From Deltaproteobacteria bacterium (GTDB lineage Bacteria; Desulfobacterota; Desulfomonilia; UBA1062), in the NCBI GenBank assembly GCA_018433775.1, contig JAHDQN010000042.1, positions 1 through 56,698 on the forward strand: a stretch of DNA of 56,698 nucleotides, given 5' to 3'. Positions 29,510 through 37,216 of the stretch are shown piece after piece. The first letter of the stretch is position 1. The number at the start of each line of letters is the position of its first letter. Under the pieces are notes generated by a model, which was not told the DNA's origin, ran no database searches, and was given only the letters and a program-made list of their open reading frames with translations. The translations under genes were made by a program, and so were the position numbers.

Positions 29510-30496
29510 TCACCCCAGCGCCGACATCCATCCTCTCCCGATGATGAACGCGGCGTACATCGCCAAGAGCAGGACCCCTTCGGGACGGGTTATGGTGCGC
29601 CGGCCGCTGGCTGCAACAGGCAGGAGTATGAGCGAGAGGGCGGCCGCAAAGAGGAGATCCAGGAGCCCGTGGGGAGGAACGGGGACGGGCCTGACCCAGG
29701 CGGTTATCCCCATGATGAAGAGCAGATTGAAGATGTTCGACCCCACCACGTTGCCGATGGCGAGGTCGCTCTGGGATCTCGCGGCCGCAATGATGGTGGC
29801 CGAGAGCTCGGGAAGACTGGTTCCCACGGCCACGAGGAAGAGCCCGATAAAGGCCTCGGAGACGTGCAGGGCCCGGGCAACCCCGGCGGCGGAGTTCACG
29901 GTGAGCCTTCCCGCGAGCACGAGCAGGACAAGCCCGGATATCGTCATGACGAGGGGGACCCACAGCCTGCGGTTTTCTTTGACCCGGGCGGTCTCCGACG
30001 ACTCTTCGAGATAGGGGTCGAATTTCCTGTTTCTGAGGACGTCTGCGATGTTGTAGAACATGAACACACAGAAGAAGAGCAGGAGCAGGATCGCTTCCGA
30101 GCGGTCGAACACCCCCGGTCCCGCGCGCAGCACGTGGTCGAAGCCCATGACGAGCGCGGCGCCCGTGGCCAGGAGCATCATGGGGATCTCGCGTACGATC
30201 ACCGCACTGTGGACCTTGATCGGTTTCAGAAGAGCGGCAATGCCCAGAATGAGCCCTATGTTGGCGATATTGGAGCCGATGATGTTCCCGAAGGACAGGT
30301 CGGTGCTTCCCTTCAGCGCGGCCGCCACATTGACCGCCAGCTCAGGCGAGCTGGTGCCGAAGGCAACGATCGTAAGGCCGATGATCAGAGGGGATATCCC
30401 GAGGATTCCGGCCAGTGACGACGCCCCCCTCACCAGGAGGTCTCCTCCCGCGATCAGGAGCCCTATGCCGATTACCAGCAATACCGCGTCAATCAT
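29510..30496 (-). CDS. CaCA-family Na+/Ca2+ (YrbG-like) antiporter
   Basis: A 328-residue inner-membrane antiporter with about ten helices. Both alpha-repeats are present: AFGTSSPELAVN with GNIIGSNIANIGLI in the first half, and AVGTSLPELSATI with GNVVGSNIFNLLFI in the second. The hydrophilic loop between halves (RNRKFDPYLEESSETARVK) is in the usual place. It would exchange Ca2+ for Na+ or H+. CorA follows 80 bp upstream on the same strand, so the two may share a transcript. The 287 bp between this gene and tamB (29223-29509) hold no supported gene. Confidence 0.9.
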   Translation of the reverse strand: MIDAVLLVIGIGLLIAGGDLLVRGASSLAGILGISPLIIGLTIVAFGTSSPELAVNVAAALKGSTDLSFGNIIGSNIANIGLILGIAALLKPIKVHSAVIVREIPMMLLATGAALVMGFDHVLRAGPGVFDRSEAILLLLFFCVFMFYNIADVLRNRKFDPYLEESSETARVKENRRLWVPLVMTISGLVLLVLAGRLTVNSAAGVARALHVSEAFIGLFLVAVGTSLPELSATIIAAARSQSDLAIGNVVGSNIFNLLFIMGITAWVRPVPVPPHGLLDLLFAAALSLILLPVAASGRRTITRPEGVLLLAMYAAFIIGRGWMSALG

Positions 30497-30577
30497 GAAG
30501 AACCATCCTGTTCCGATATCCAGTCATCCCGGGCCGCCGGACCCGTTTCCCTGGTCTGCAGTATCGATCCGCAGGCT

Positions 30578-31645
30578 TCACAGCCACTTCTTTTTCCTGA
30601 AAAACACGAGCAGGGACACCCCCATGCCGATCATGACCATCCACAATACAGGATACGACCACCGCCAGTAGAGCTCGGGCATGTAGTCGAAGTTCATCCC
30701 GTACACCCCCACCAGGAAGGTGAGCGGGATGAACAGGGAGGCGAACACGGTGAGCACCTTCATGACCTCGTTCATCCGGTTGCTCATGCTGGAGAGATAG
30801 ATGTCCATCATTCCGGAGAGCACGTCCCGAAGGGTCTCGAGGGTGTCCATGATCTGGATGGTGTGATCGTAGACATCGCGGAAGTAGACTCTGGTTTCCG
30901 GCTTCACCAGGTCCGACTCGCCCCGCTCCAGGTAGCTGAGGATGTCCCGCAGGGGAAAGATGGATTTCCGCAGGAAGAGATTCTCGCTCTTCAGGCGGTG
31001 TATGACATGGATCGTCTCTTTCTCCGGCATGTTCATGAGCGCCTCTTCGGTATCGTCCACCTGTTCACCGATGGATTCGATGAGCGTGAAATAATTGTCC
31101 ACGATCGCATCCATGAGCCGGTAGGCCAGATAATCCGCACCCTGTGTTCTCAATCTGCCGGCTGCGGAGACGATCCGCTTCCGGATTGAATCGAACACGT
31201 CGCCTTCCCTCTCCTGGAAAGAGATGACATATTTCTCGGAGAAAATCAGGCTCACGTGCTCGGAGACGATCTTCCGGCCATCGTCACGGTCCTGAGAGAG
31301 CATCTTGAGCACTATGAAGACATAAGACCCGAAGTCCTCGATCTTTGACCTGCTCGCGGTATTCACGATGTCTTCGAGAAAAAGGGGATGGAACCCGAAG
31401 TGTGCGCCGAGCTGCTCGATGAGCCGGATGTCGTGGAGCCCGTCGATGTTGATCCAGCTCACACTCGGCGTGTCACGGAAGCGGAAAACCTCCCTGATGT
31501 CGCGGATCTCGTATTCGGCGGCCTGGTCTCTGTCGTAGTCCAGCACCCTGATCCGGACCCTCCCAGGCTTCCGCTCGCCGATATGAACAGCGGTGCCGGG
31601 CGGCAGGCCGGCCTTCTCTGATACTTTTCTCACATAGCGCGCCAT
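30578..31645 (-). CDS. corA: CorA-type Mg2+/Co2+ channel
   Basis: A 355-residue pentameric divalent-cation channel. A large cytoplasmic domain with the family motifs WINIDGLHD and HPLFLEDI is followed by long helices and two C-terminal transmembrane segments, with the selectivity motif YGMNF at the end of the first and a positive tail FFRKKKWL. ATG 31645 follows GGGAGG; the frame remains open upstream to 31831 but without CorA features. Confidence 0.94.
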   Translation of the reverse strand: MARYVRKVSEKAGLPPGTAVHIGERKPGRVRIRVLDYDRDQAAEYEIRDIREVFRFRDTPSVSWINIDGLHDIRLIEQLGAHFGFHPLFLEDIVNTASRSKIEDFGSYVFIVLKMLSQDRDDGRKIVSEHVSLIFSEKYVISFQEREGDVFDSIRKRIVSAAGRLRTQGADYLAYRLMDAIVDNYFTLIESIGEQVDDTEEALMNMPEKETIHVIHRLKSENLFLRKSIFPLRDILSYLERGESDLVKPETRVYFRDVYDHTIQIMDTLETLRDVLSGMMDIYLSSMSNRMNEVMKVLTVFASLFIPLTFLVGVYGMNFDYMPELYWRWSYPVLWMVMIGMGVSLLVFFRKKKWL

Positions 31646-31787
31646 GGGAGACCTCCCTTTTATTCCATTATAATACAGATGAACACGATGCAACATCAAT
31701 GGGTTGTCAAAGAGATTTGCCCTTAAGGATCGTAAACGGGCGGGCCGGATAGCTCTCGAATCATGCCTGCTTCCGCGGCCTTTCAAG

Positions 31788-32426
31788 TTACGCCATATGT
31801 CTGGCGAACCACCTCCCGGCAAGATCGGCAACGATGTCCAGCTTGCCCGGTTCCTCGAAGAGATGTCCGGCTCCCGGTACGATCTGCAAATCCTTCTCTG
31901 CGGTCAGCGCGCTGAAGGCCTGCCTGTTGAGGTCGATCACCACGGTATCGTTTCCCCCCACGATGAACAGCGTGGGAGATCTCACCTCGGGCAGAATGTC
32001 CATGACCATATCCGGCCTCCCGCCGCGGGAAACCACTGCCCTGACATCCTCATCGATGGAAACACCGGCCTTCAAAGCCGCTGCAGATCCGGTGCTCGCG
32101 CCGAAGAACCCGATCGGCATACCCTGTGCGGCCGTATTGCCGCTGACCCAGACGGTCGCCTCCGCCATGCGAGCCGAAATGAGGTCGATATCGAACCGGT
32201 TGCTGTAGATCATGTCCTCCTCTTCGGTGAGGAGGTCGAAGAGGAGCGTTCCCAGTCTATTGTGCTGAAGGAGTTTCGCGACATAGGTGTTTCTCGGGCT
32301 CAACCTGCTGCTTCCGGCCCCGTGAGCGAATATGACGAGACCCAAGGCGCCCTCGGGTATGGACAGCTGCCCCCCCAGCAAAACCCCGCCACCTGCGGGG
32401 ATACGGAGGAACTCTTGCACTGGCAT
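31788..32426 (-). CDS. Dienelactone-hydrolase-like alpha/beta hydrolase
   Basis: A 212-residue cytoplasmic hydrolase. Seen: the oxyanion strand LVIFAHGAGSSRLSPRN, the nucleophile elbow GFFGASTGSAAAL (Ser), an acid in FIVGGNDTVV, and the catalytic His in VPGAGHLFEEPG. The same domain is often fused or adjacent to a phosphoribosyltransferase; none is here. GGGAGGAAGACC precedes the ATG. Substrate unknown. Confidence 0.85.
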   Translation of the reverse strand: MPVQEFLRIPAGGGVLLGGQLSIPEGALGLVIFAHGAGSSRLSPRNTYVAKLLQHNRLGTLLFDLLTEEEDMIYSNRFDIDLISARMAEATVWVSGNTAAQGMPIGFFGASTGSAAALKAGVSIDEDVRAVVSRGGRPDMVMDILPEVRSPTLFIVGGNDTVVIDLNRQAFSALTAEKDLQIVPGAGHLFEEPGKLDIVADLAGRWFARHMA

Positions 32427-32786
32427 GGTCTTCCTCCCTTTTGCGGTTTATCGTTGAGGCGCTTTAAGAGGTAATAATGGAACAGCGCATGAGGTGAACA
32501 AGTCTTCTGCCGGGGCCGCACACAAAATCCGCGGCGCCACGGGGTAGAAGGCGTGTATGGAAGGCGTGGCGCCGCCCAATCACGCTCCGGGGCCGGATGA
32601 ATACTATCGCCCCGGCGCCGCCGATCCGAAACCGCCGCTTCTCCCCGGCAGCCCTCCTCCACGCGGACCACCCGGGTCGGCGGGCGAGCGCTGACGTAAA
32701 CTTAGCAACAGAGGTTGTCAGTCCTGATAAAAGCCGATTGTTTGCGACGCGCCGGGCACTGCCGTGCCCCTTTAAGGTAGATGTGA
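32427..32786. other. Intergenic stretch at the left edge of the small-gene island
   Basis: About 360 bp with frames on both strands that show no ribosome binding sites, motifs or coding-like composition. I see no RNA gene. Confidence 0.4.
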
Positions 32787-33056
32787 TCAGACCCAGAATA
32801 TGTTCTTTTCGCCCCGGTTTTTCTTTTCTTCGTACATCTTCTCGGCTTCCTGCCTGCTGAGGATCTTGTCCGGAGAGCTCAGAATCAGGTAGCAGCCGCA
32901 CTCCGGATTGGGGCATCCTGCCCGCACCCACTTGAAAACCCGTGCGGCCCGCTCCACCACGGGTTTGATGTCGGACCAGAAGATTTCGCTCTTGCACCCT
33001 TCGCACTCAAAGAAGTAAACAACACCGGTGCCTTGTGTTTCCTTTTCATGTTCCAT
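32787..33056 (-). CDS. Small zinc-ribbon-like protein, paralogue A
   Basis: An 89-residue protein of unknown function with two possible metal-binding knuckles: FECEGCKSEIFW and AGCPNPECGCY. It aligns along its length with the product of 33265-33501 (shared pattern: F-x3-GC, K-[WY]-R-x2-CPNPxC, L-x-P/S-D-x-I/L, a Y/E-rich helix, C-terminal IFW). ATG 33056 has AAGGGG about 9 nt upstream; an earlier in-frame Met at 33095 is less likely. Family not recognised; a nucleic-acid or protein-binding role is only a guess. Confidence 0.65.
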   Translation of the reverse strand: MEHEKETQGTGVVYFFECEGCKSEIFWSDIKPVVERAARVFKWVRAGCPNPECGCYLILSSPDKILSRQEAEKMYEEKKNRGEKNIFWV

Positions 33057-33264
33057 GGAAGCATACCCCTTTCTCAGGATCACGCGTGTGTTCAAAACAC
33101 ACCGTAAAGAAAGATCGGTTCGAGGTCAATAGACATTACCGGGTGTTATCCGGGCCCGCTCGAGTCTGTCCGGCCCTCTGCAGCAGGCCCTAAGGGGCAG
33201 GGCGATAACGGCACACTCCCTCACGCCGCCCAGGCCGGTCCCCCCGGCATGCGGCAGGGCCGCT

Positions 33265-33501
33265 TCACGTCTGCCAGAAGATCCTTCCGATCTCGTTGTT
33301 GGTGAGCTTGATATACTCTCGACGCGCCTTGTCCATTGAGGTGAACAGAGTCTCGGGAAACAGAGACACGGTACGGTTACAGTGCGGATTGGGACACCGT
33401 CCACGGTACTTGAAGGGAGTGTTGGAACCATCGAACCGGGCAAAAAATTTCGTCTGGCAGCCCTGGTGGTCGAACAAAGCGATCTTTTTCTTTCTTCTCA
33501 T
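33265..33501 (-). CDS. Small zinc-ribbon-like protein, paralogue B
   Basis: A 78-residue basic protein: MRRKKKIALFDHQGCQTKFF, then KYRGRCPNPHCNRTVSLF and a C-terminal helix ending GRIFWQT. It has fewer cysteines than paralogue A (three), so metal binding is less certain. Same strand as paralogue A, separated by about 210 bp without a gene. GGAGGCGGTAG lies before the ATG. Function unknown. Confidence 0.62.
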   Translation of the reverse strand: MRRKKKIALFDHQGCQTKFFARFDGSNTPFKYRGRCPNPHCNRTVSLFPETLFTSMDKARREYIKLTNNEIGRIFWQT

Positions 33502-33698
33502 CTACCGCCTCCTGTCATCAATGGTGAACCCGGCAACAGGACTCCCGCCCTCCCGGCAGCAGACATGCCGCGCCGGGGGCAACCAGACCTGCAGTCCGGA
33601 TCATTGCAGCCGTGTCGGGTTCGGTTGAACGATCATCATCTGTTTTACGTACAATAGTAATACCCGGGGCTGTTCAGTCAAGGCAGGGCACGATATTA

Positions 33699-34025
33699 TC
33701 AGGGGTTTCTCTTCAGGAAGAAGAAGTGTTTATCGATGATCTCGAAATTTCCGGTCTGTTCACACCAGCTCAGGGCCTCCTGCTCGGTGAGTAGCCGTAT
33801 CGCGGAGCCGCCGTACCATGCTTCAGCATCGGGAGATGAGTGATACCGGGAGAACAGGCCCCCTTCGGAAAGGATGAAGTAATTGCCCTTCGCGGTCTTG
33901 TAAAGGGTTTCGACCTCGCGTACGAACATTGCCGGCTCTTCGCCCGGTATCCATTGCGCCAGCATCTCGGACGTGCGGGGACTGTACTCATGCTCGTCAT
34001 ATTCCGCAAGAAAGGGCTCTTTCAT
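33699..34025 (-). CDS. 'GGLFSR' family small protein, copy 1
   Basis: A 108-residue protein of unknown function. Its core ETLYKTAKGNYFILSEGG, LFSRYHSSPD, WYGGSAIRLLTEQEA and WCEQTGNFEIID is shared with the product of 35795-36091. The pattern of an LY-x-T-x-G-x-[YW]-F-[IL] strand pair followed by a GG-x-I-x-P/L-L-x-E-x-EA-x-W-x-E helix occurs in small accessory proteins of many bacteria, often near mobile DNA; no activity is known to me. I use the ATG at 34025; the preceding TTG would also read in frame. No clear ribosome binding site. Confidence 0.65.
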   Translation of the reverse strand: MKEPFLAEYDEHEYSPRTSEMLAQWIPGEEPAMFVREVETLYKTAKGNYFILSEGGLFSRYHSSPDAEAWYGGSAIRLLTEQEALSWCEQTGNFEIIDKHFFFLKRNP

Positions 34026-34294
34026 CAATTATCAGTTCTGCCATACCCGGACCGGGGAAACAATGGTATTCTCGACAGCAAACCGGCGGTATTCATTCAG
34101 GGAGGTATCGGGAAAACATCCAACTCGGTCATGCCGGCGTGCGGTAAGGCCGGGGGCATTATCCACGGCCTTGGGCAGGCAGTGGTTTCCCGCCGCCCTC
34201 GTGCAGGCGGGGGCATCCGGACTACCGGGTGAGCACGCGGTCAGCGGGCTGACAAAGGCCGGGAGCGAGTCCCCGGCTGCGAGCAGTCAGCCCT

Positions 34295-34549
34295 TTATTC
34301 CACCCGCAGGCAGATCATGGTGTAGTTCTTCCGGGGTCCTATCGTGGGGTGAAGAAACTGCAGCCCTGCCTCTTCGGGTGTGAACCCTGCCTGCTCACAA
34401 ATGTTCTTGGCGTTTTCGCGTGCCCGGAGAATAACCCAGTAGAGCTCTTCCTGAAGATCGATCAAAGATTTATCAGATGTGTCTCTGAAGCGCATGCCCT
34501 GATTCATCTTACCGACCGTCTTTCTCATAGTGTTCATCACTCCCGTCAT
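34295..34549 (-). CDS. Small hypothetical protein, second gene of a two-gene unit
   Basis: An 84-residue mainly helical protein (SLIDLQEELYWVILRARENAKNICEQ), ending in a short beta-like part (GPRKNYTMICLRVE). Its start overlaps the stop of the upstream gene in an ATGA quartet, which indicates coupled translation; an internal Met at 34537 is an alternative. No family recognised. The 266 bp between this gene and copy 1 of the GGLFSR family hold no supported gene. Confidence 0.55.
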   Translation of the reverse strand: MTGVMNTMRKTVGKMNQGMRFRDTSDKSLIDLQEELYWVILRARENAKNICEQAGFTPEEAGLQFLHPTIGPRKNYTMICLRVE

Positions 34550-34770
34550 TTGGCCTGATCTATCAGTTCATCGATATTGTGCCCGTCGAACTTGCCGTTC
34601 CTGACAAACTCATTGATCTTGTTGATGTCGGCACCGTTATCTACCGCTGCATTGATTCTGTCGATTTTTCTCTTGAGGTGATCAAGCCTTCCGGCCTTTG
34701 CCACCCTGGACATCAGGTGAACGATTTCCTGATCTTTCCACCATGAATAATCTTTCATTTGGTCACTCAC
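34546..34770 (-). CDS. Small hypothetical protein, first gene of a two-gene unit
   Basis: A 74-residue charged, helical protein (WWKDQEIVHLMSRVAKAGRL, then INKINEFVRNGKFDGHNIDE). A GTG start at 34770 is preceded by GGAGG at about 10 nt; an ATG at 34758 is an alternative. Composition is more AT-rich than the flanking chromosome, consistent with acquired DNA. Function unknown. Confidence 0.58.
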   Translation of the reverse strand: MSDQMKDYSWWKDQEIVHLMSRVAKAGRLDHLKRKIDRINAAVDNGADINKINEFVRNGKFDGHNIDELIDQAK

Positions 34771-34897
34771 AGTTCTGTTTCCTCCGTTATATAGAGTGTT
34801 TCCATGTATTCCCTCTTTCGGTAATTCGATTAAAAATGTATAAAGTCATTGTTTAAATAATATATTACGGGGAGTATTGAACATCTCAATACCTTGA

Positions 34898-34932
34898 TCA
34901 TTAATTTATTTATTTAATAAATAAATTAATGA
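34898..34932. repeat. 35-bp perfect AT-rich palindrome (17-bp arms, 1-nt centre)
   Basis: Two exactly complementary 17-bp arms meet at position 34915; only the outer ends contain C or G. It lies in a 450-bp gene-free, AT-rich stretch (34771-35224) between the divergent two-gene unit and the ribbon-helix-helix gene. It could be a protein-binding site, a recombination or replication-related site, or a bidirectional hairpin. Confidence 0.85.
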
Positions 34933-35214
34933 GGTTATAAATGATTATATTTTAGAACCGCTCTGTTCCTTCATGGGGAAACCCCCTGGATTTCGCTGAA
35001 ATCATCAATGACAGGCATTAAAAAATTGCAGGACATTCATATTCAAGAGAAAACCTCTCCAAACCACCTGGTACGGCGTCACGGGAATACCTGCGGACTT
35101 GAGCGGCACACCAGATGGCCGGAGCTACTGTATTATTGTTAAGCATCGGATAAAACATCATTTCCATATCGATGGAACGGTCGGAATCATTGATTAAAAA
35201 CGTGATTAATCTAA

Positions 35215-35225
35215 TAGTAATACTA
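35215..35225. promoter_or_regulatory. Palindrome TAGTA-A-TACTA over the start of the ribbon-helix-helix gene
   Basis: An 11-bp palindrome whose right arm ends at the first base of the start codon. TTGATT (35190-35195) and TAATAG (35212-35217), 16 bp apart, form a possible promoter. A short palindrome at the start is where autoregulating ribbon-helix-helix repressors often bind. Confidence 0.4.
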
Positions 35226-35401
35226 TGAAGAAATATGAACGCTCTCAGTACACAATGAGACTCGATAGTGACCTGATGAAAAAAGTCAAAATCTTGGCAA
35301 TCGAGGAAGGGAAGAAGACCAACAACGTCATTGAAGAAGCCCTTAATGATCTGCTGAGAAAATATGATATCAGCCCATCCCGGGAAGAAGAAAGCTCCTG
35401 A
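35225..35401 (+). CDS. Ribbon-helix-helix (CopG/Arc-type) DNA-binding protein
   Basis: A 58-residue protein, very short but convincing. The beta-strand YTMRLDSDLM, first helix KKVKILAIEEG and second helix TNNVIEEALNDLLRKY follow the ribbon-helix-helix pattern, with the G-K-x2-N turn between helices. Such proteins bind DNA as dimers and are often antitoxins or regulators of mobile elements. No partner toxin is adjacent: 393 bp downstream (35402-35794) contain no supported gene. Base composition is AT-rich relative to the chromosome. No good ribosome binding site, so the message may be nearly leaderless. Confidence 0.7.
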   Translation: MKKYERSQYTMRLDSDLMKKVKILAIEEGKKTNNVIEEALNDLLRKYDISPSREEESS

Positions 35402-35794
35402 GCCCCGAGATGAGCTGATGGGATAATACGCTGCTATCGGTCTCTTTGCCGGGTGCGAACAGGGTGAATGCCTGCGCAGGCGGATGCATCGATCCTCCGG
35501 GTATCGGCCCGGGCGATGCAGCCGCTGAACTATACATGCGCGCCTTTGATCCGGGGCATTGCCGGATGTGCCTTCCGCCCTTTCGAGCGGGGCTTCGCCT
35601 GAGGCGGTCGCGCGGCGCATTGCACATGCGCAGGTGAACCCGGAGGCACATCATTCATCCGCCCGTTTGGCATCATCCGGGAAGAACGGTCGTATGCCCG
35701 CCTGCGCAAAAAAGGCCCGCCACTCCACCGGCTTTCATTCCGAGACAGGCAAAGAGCGGCTCTCCGGCGGGTCCGATCCGTGCCGGCAGGCGGA
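35402..35794. other. Gene-free GC-rich stretch with short palindromes
   Basis: Contains GCCTGCGCAGGC at 35470-35481 followed by GGAT, and TGCCGGCAGGCGGATTATC near 35780. These resemble the hairpin at 20844-20863 (GCAGGCGGATAT). No convincing gene on either strand. Confidence 0.4.
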
Positions 35795-36091
35795 TTATCG
35801 CTGCTCGTCCACCACCTCGTAGTTACCGGTATGTTCGCACCATCCATATGCCTCGTCTTTTGAGACAGGCTGGATATTGGAACCACCGTACCAGATCTCC
35901 GAACCCGGGAAGGCATGAAACCGGGAAAAAAGGCCCCCTTCCAGGAGTATAAAATAATTCCCGTCTTCTGTCCTGTACAGGGTTTCGTGCTCATGGAAAA
36001 AACCGCCCGGGCTTTCTCCCGGACTCCAGTCCGCCAGTTTTTCGGAAACAGCGGGGTCATATTCGTTGACATCGAAGGGAAGCTCGATCAT
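35795..36091 (-). CDS. 'GGLFSR' family small protein, copy 2
   Basis: A 98-residue paralogue of the 33699-34025 product: ETLYRTEDGNYFILLEGG, LFSRFHAFPG, WYGGSNIQPVSKDEA and WCEHTGNYEVVDEQR. Roughly half the aligned residues are identical. I use the ATG at 36091, 7 nt after AGGGGG; the Met at 36097 sits too close to that site. Function unknown. Both copies lie on the same strand about 1.8 kb apart with the ribbon-helix-helix gene between them. Confidence 0.66.
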   Translation of the reverse strand: MIELPFDVNEYDPAVSEKLADWSPGESPGGFFHEHETLYRTEDGNYFILLEGGLFSRFHAFPGSEIWYGGSNIQPVSKDEAYGWCEHTGNYEVVDEQR

Positions 36092-36540
36092 TTTCATACC
36101 CCCTTGCTGATGACTGCCGCAGAATCATGCTGTAATCACAATGGCCAGGGGAAGAGATCCGAAGATACATCCAGGCATGATCAGAGGTCATCCTTTCCTC
36201 CGGACGCCTCTGTGAATCCAGGGCAGCACGATTGAGCTCCGTTTTTTTGTATGATGATCTATTATAGGCATCACCACAGCAGCTTCAAATGTCCGCGGGC
36301 GGGGCATCCTCCCAAGGGGTGTCAATGCGGATGCCGGAACACCCTTTTCCCTGTGTCTGAAGGATGCCGGTCCGTTCCAGGTCGGTTTTCCCTGTTGCCG
36401 GTTTTATTCATTGATCGCTGAGTTTTTAAGGTATTCACCGACGCTTGGGGATCTGTGCTTATCGCATCGGCCGGATACCAGGAGTGAACGGAACCATGAC
36501 CCTCTCGTTTTTTATCCAGTGGGCACTATATATTGTTTTT
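36092..36540. other. Gene-free stretch in the small-gene island
   Basis: About 450 bp upstream of the TGD/EALR gene pair. I see no gene, RNA or terminator that I can support. AT-rich at the right end (TATATATTG near 36526). Confidence 0.4.
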
Positions 36541-36801
36541 ATGGAATATAGTCATATTTCCTTGTCAGAAAAAGGGGACCTTGCCTCGGAAACCAGGGTG
36601 CTGTCCCATATCGAGATCAGATCGTTCCGCGGGAACCACCGGCTGTATCTGAAGGAAACCGGTGACTGCCTCGCCATCTTCCTGAATCAGAAGGAAGCTC
36701 TCCGGACGGCCTCTGTGGCGGATCGTGCGTTGAGATGGGCGCGGAGCAACTGGAAAAAGGACATCAGCCGGCAGGACATCCCGCAGGGTTGCAGAGTATG
36801 A
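36541..36801 (+). CDS. 'TGD/EALR' family small protein, copy 1
   Basis: An 86-residue protein of unknown function: GNHRLYLKETGDCLAIFL followed by NQKEALRTASVADRALRWAR. It matches the product of the next gene (G-x-H-x-L-x-L-x2-TGD-x4-F-x-N-x3-EALR-x-A-x2-A-x-RAL). I start it at the ATG at 36541; the frame is open further upstream (to 36445) and the true start is uncertain because no ribosome binding site is evident. Confidence 0.58.
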   Translation: MEYSHISLSEKGDLASETRVLSHIEIRSFRGNHRLYLKETGDCLAIFLNQKEALRTASVADRALRWARSNWKKDISRQDIPQGCRV

Positions 36802-37130
36802 GCACGACGATCAGGGGAAAACCGGCATTCTCGGATAATCCGGCGGAATACAGAAACGCTCTCGCGGGAGAGGGGGAGACGGATTTCGAATACATCGAGT
36901 TCGTGGAGACGGAGGGGAAACACCAGCTCCGGCTCAGGCCCACCGGAGACGTCATCGGTTCGTTCATCAACCACTGGGAAGCCCTGCGGGCGGCGGAAGC
37001 TGCAGAACGCGCGCTGCATGCCATCATGCGTTACCAGGAGCGCACGGGAAACCTGAGCCCCCTGCCCTCTCCGTCCGATGCCAGGGCCGTACAGAAACTC
37101 AAACGGGCAAAAGCGGGCGCAGGGATTTGA
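36798..37130 (+). CDS. 'TGD/EALR' family small protein, copy 2
   Basis: A 110-residue paralogue of the preceding product (GKHQLRLRPTGDVIGSFI then NHWEALRAAEAAERALHAIM). Its ATG overlaps the upstream stop in an ATGA quartet, so translation is coupled. Its last codons (AKAGAGI and stop) are formed by a sequence that resembles the T-arm of the nearby tRNA-Thr in reverse orientation, suggesting that the 3' end was set by an integration event. Function unknown. Confidence 0.63.
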   Translation: MSTTIRGKPAFSDNPAEYRNALAGEGETDFEYIEFVETEGKHQLRLRPTGDVIGSFINHWEALRAAEAAERALHAIMRYQERTGNLSPLPSPSDARAVQKLKRAKAGAGI

Positions 37131-37133
37131 ATC
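37113..37133 (-). repeat. Degenerate copy of the tRNA-Thr 3' T-arm (possible att remnant)
   Basis: GCGCAGGGATTTGAATC here matches GCGCAGGGACTTGAACC in the tRNA gene at 37222-37238 with only a few mismatches, about 105 bp away in the same orientation. A repeated tRNA 3' end next to the intact gene is typical of integrase attachment sites; the copy is short and imperfect. Confidence 0.4.
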
Positions 37134-37216
37134 TTGCACCTTCGGGATGTAGTCGCATCTGGTCGTTGAATCGAAAATCAGGCAGATTCAGAAGCGCCTA
37201 ACGTATTGGAATCAAG

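Noticed and set aside
32464..33006. 180-codon minus-strand frame
   Set aside because: Overlaps the better supported zinc-ribbon gene in another frame and lacks features.
35018..35620. 200-codon minus-strand frame across the AT-rich region
   Set aside because: Runs antisense to the ribbon-helix-helix gene, with no motif and mixed composition.
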